NCBI GenBank assembly: GCA_965224275.1
Contig: CBDCYR010000011.1
Location: forward strand, 620,001-684,000
DNA: 64,000 nt
Source: CAUZWH01 sp965224275
Lineage (GTDB): Bacteria > Pseudomonadota > Alphaproteobacteria > SHVV01
Direction of reading: 5' to 3'
Every line of letters starts with the position of its first letter. The stretch's first letter is position 1. Below the pieces are notes generated by a model, which saw nothing but the letters and a program-made list of their open reading frames with translations, was not told the DNA's origin and searched no databases. The position numbers and the translations under genes were made by a program. Positions 62,362-64,000 of the stretch are shown here, piece after piece.

Positions 62362-62485
62362 TCCGGCCTCGCGCCCGCACTGCGGGACGGGGTACCGTCC
62401 CGAGTACCGCTGTGCGCCTGCGGGCACTGCTTCCGGCCAACAGCAGGCCGTCCCTCGCGCGGCGCAAACCGGGCGGCGCGGACTG

Positions 62486-64000
62486 ATGCGCCTGTCGTGG
62501 AACGAGGTTCGCGCCCGTGCCACCGCCTTCGCCGATGACTGGCGGGAGGCGGCCTACGAGAAGGGAGAAACGCAGAGTTTTTACAACGCCTTCTTCGACG
62601 TGTTCGGGGTGCGGCGGCGGAACGTCGCGCGCTACGAGGAACATGTCGCGAAGCTGGACAACCGCCACGGCTACATCGACCTGTTCTGGCCGGGCGTCCT
62701 GATCGTCGAACAAAAGAGCGCCGGGCGCGACCTGAAGGCTGCCTACATACAGGCCGGGGAGTATTTCGACGCGCTGCCCGAGCGCGACCGCCCGCGCTAC
62801 ATCCTGGTCAGCGACTTCCAGACCTTCGAGCTTCACGATCTGGACGAACGTGAGGTCGTCGCCTTCGCGCTGGCGGATCTGTCGGCCCATGTCGAGGCGT
62901 TCGGCTTCATCCTCGGCGTGCAGCGCCGGACCTTCCGCGATCAGGACCCGGCGAACATCGAGGCCGCCGAACTGGTCGGGCGGCTTCACGACGCGCTCGC
63001 GGACGCGGGGCACCGGGGGCACGATCTGGAACGGTTCCTCGTGCGGATCGTGTTCTGCATGTTCGCCGACGACACCGGGGTATTCGAGCCGCGCGACATC
63101 TTCCTCGATTTCATTGAGACGCGCACGGGCGAGGACGGGGCCGATCTCGGCCCGTGGCTCGCGCAACTGTTCGAGGTGCTCGACACGCCGGAGGACAAGC
63201 GTCCCGCGACCCTCGATGAGGACCTTGCCCGGTTCCCCTACGTCAACGGCGACCTGTTCGATGGGCATCTGCGGACCTTCTCGTTCGACGCGGCGATGCG
63301 CGGGGCGCTGCTCGACGCCTGCCGCTTCGACTGGTCGAAACTCTCGCCCGCGATCTTCGGCGCGCTGTTCCAGTCGGTCATGGACCCGGGGGAACGCCGC
63401 GCCCAGGGCGCGCACTACACGACCGAGAGGAACATCCTCAAGGTGATCGAGCCGCTGTTCATGGACGACCTGCGCGCCGAGTTCGAGCGAGCGAGGGCGC
63501 GGCGGGGCCGCAACCGCCTTGCCGCGCTCCGGCAAATTCAGGCGAAACTCGGCGGGATGACGTTCTTCGACCCGGCCTGCGGTTGCGGCAACTTCCTCAT
63601 CATCGCTTACCGGGAATTGCGGCTGCTTGAAATCGAGGTGATCCGGGAGATTCGGGACGCGACCGACGCGACCGCGCAGGCGGTACTCGATACCGCATGG
63701 CAGTCGGTGGTGGACGTGGACCAGTTCTACGGGATCGAGCTTGGCGAGTTCCCGGCGCGCATCGCGGAGACCGCGCTGTGGATGATGGACCACATCATGA
63801 ACAACCGGCTGAGCCTGGAGTTCGGCCGGAGCTACGCGCGCATCCCGCTCGCGAAGTCGCCGCACATCGTCCACGGCAACGCACTGGAAACCGATTGGTC
63901 CGGTTTGCTGCCTCCCGGTGATTACTCCTTCGTCTTCGGCAACCCGCCCTTCGTGGGCGCGAAGTTCCAGACGACGGACCAGCGCGCCCAGGTGCGCGGG
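62486..64000 (+). CDS. MmeI-like type IIL restriction-modification enzyme (3' end outside window)
   Basis: At least 505 residues from ATG 62486. The N-terminal nuclease shows D-x9-E-x-K (IDLFWPGVLIVEQKSAG), the spacing known for MmeI. A helical spacer follows (FLVRIVFCMFADDTGVFEPR), then the N6-adenine methyltransferase: motif I FFDPACGCGNFLIIAYREL, YGIELGEFPARIAETALWMM, and motif IV FVFGNPPFVGAK. The target-recognition domain lies beyond base 64,000. A single polypeptide cutting and methylating; likely island defence. Confidence 0.9.
   Translation, partial: MRLSWNEVRARATAFADDWREAAYEKGETQSFYNAFFDVFGVRRRNVARYEEHVAKLDNRHGYIDLFWPGVLIVEQKSAGRDLKAAYIQAGEYFDALPERDRPRYILVSDFQTFELHDLDEREVVAFALADLSAHVEAFGFILGVQRRTFRDQDPANIEAAELVGRLHDALADAGHRGHDLERFLVRIVFCMFADDTGVFEPRDIFLDFIETRTGEDGADLGPWLAQLFEVLDTPEDKRPATLDEDLARFPYVNGDLFDGHLRTFSFDAAMRGALLDACRFDWSKLSPAIFGALFQSVMDPGERRAQGAHYTTERNILKVIEPLFMDDLRAEFERARARRGRNRLAALRQIQAKLGGMTFFDPACGCGNFLIIAYRELRLLEIEVIREIRDATDATAQAVLDTAWQSVVDVDQFYGIELGEFPARIAETALWMMDHIMNNRLSLEFGRSYARIPLAKSPHIVHGNALETDWSGLLPPGDYSFVFGNPPFVGAKFQTTDQRAQVRG

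Noticed and set aside
62144..63874. 576-residue minus-strand frame opposite higA and the restriction enzyme
   Set aside because: Shadow; MmeI-like motifs and HigA are on the plus strand.

Overview
The left half of the window (about 1-33,300) is an ordinary alphaproteobacterial chromosome. It carries argS, a SPOR-domain gene, nagZ, an M50 protease, scpA, scpB, an iron ABC importer, tatABC, serS, surE, pcm, a LysM/M23 lipoprotein, a DUF815 ATPase, yajC, secD, secF, two squalene/phytoene-synthase-fold genes, trmFO, uvrA and ssb. This order (replication and segregation, Tat, Sec, tRNA charging and modification) and the uvrA-ssb pair suggest a Rhodospirillales-like or related alphaproteobacterium; no rRNA or other marker here lets me go further.

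Two structures interrupt this backbone. A second, catalytically dead M50-like gene upstream of scpA is split by an IS21-family element (4636-8564, 8-bp target duplication), whose left terminus is itself invaded by an IS110/IS1111-family element. The IS110 3' noncoding end carries a stem-loop whose loop repeats the target sequence, as expected of a guide (seek/bridge) RNA. A short inverted-repeat element (TAGTGGAAG ends) occurs whole at 13,268-13,445, as a half copy at 19,211-19,245 inside the start of the M23 gene, and perhaps as a mini-palindrome after tatC.

From 33,370 to the end the DNA is richer in G+C and is a composite mobile island next to ssb. (1) A tightly overlapped operon encodes three tyrosine recombinases, two small helical/coiled-coil proteins (one with a possible helix-turn-helix), and a RecD/TraA-type helicase. 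(2) Module A has a tiny ORF, ssb, a frameshifted Toprim protein, DUF4326, a structured leader and a DUF2493 gene, the last cut off by a phage-type integrase. (3) A zinc-ribbon protein and small hypotheticals follow. (4) Module B is a second copy of module A (tiny ORF, group II intron, ssb, decayed Toprim gene, structured leader, intact DUF2493). (5) A mobilization block has a small helical protein facing a 1,825-residue MobF relaxase-helicase with three C-terminal repeats. (6) Defence cargo follows: a HigBA-like toxin-antitoxin and an MmeI-type restriction-modification enzyme running off the window.

I read the island as a mobilizable/integrative element assembled in layers. Its relaxase, helicase, extra SSBs and Toprim proteins would handle single-stranded DNA during transfer, and its recombinases would handle integration. 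The most interesting parts are the six-gene recombinase-trio/helicase operon, the duplicated modules with a leader that changes sequence but keeps its hairpins, and the IS1111 guide candidate. The multiple frameshifts in module A could be decay or sequencing error.
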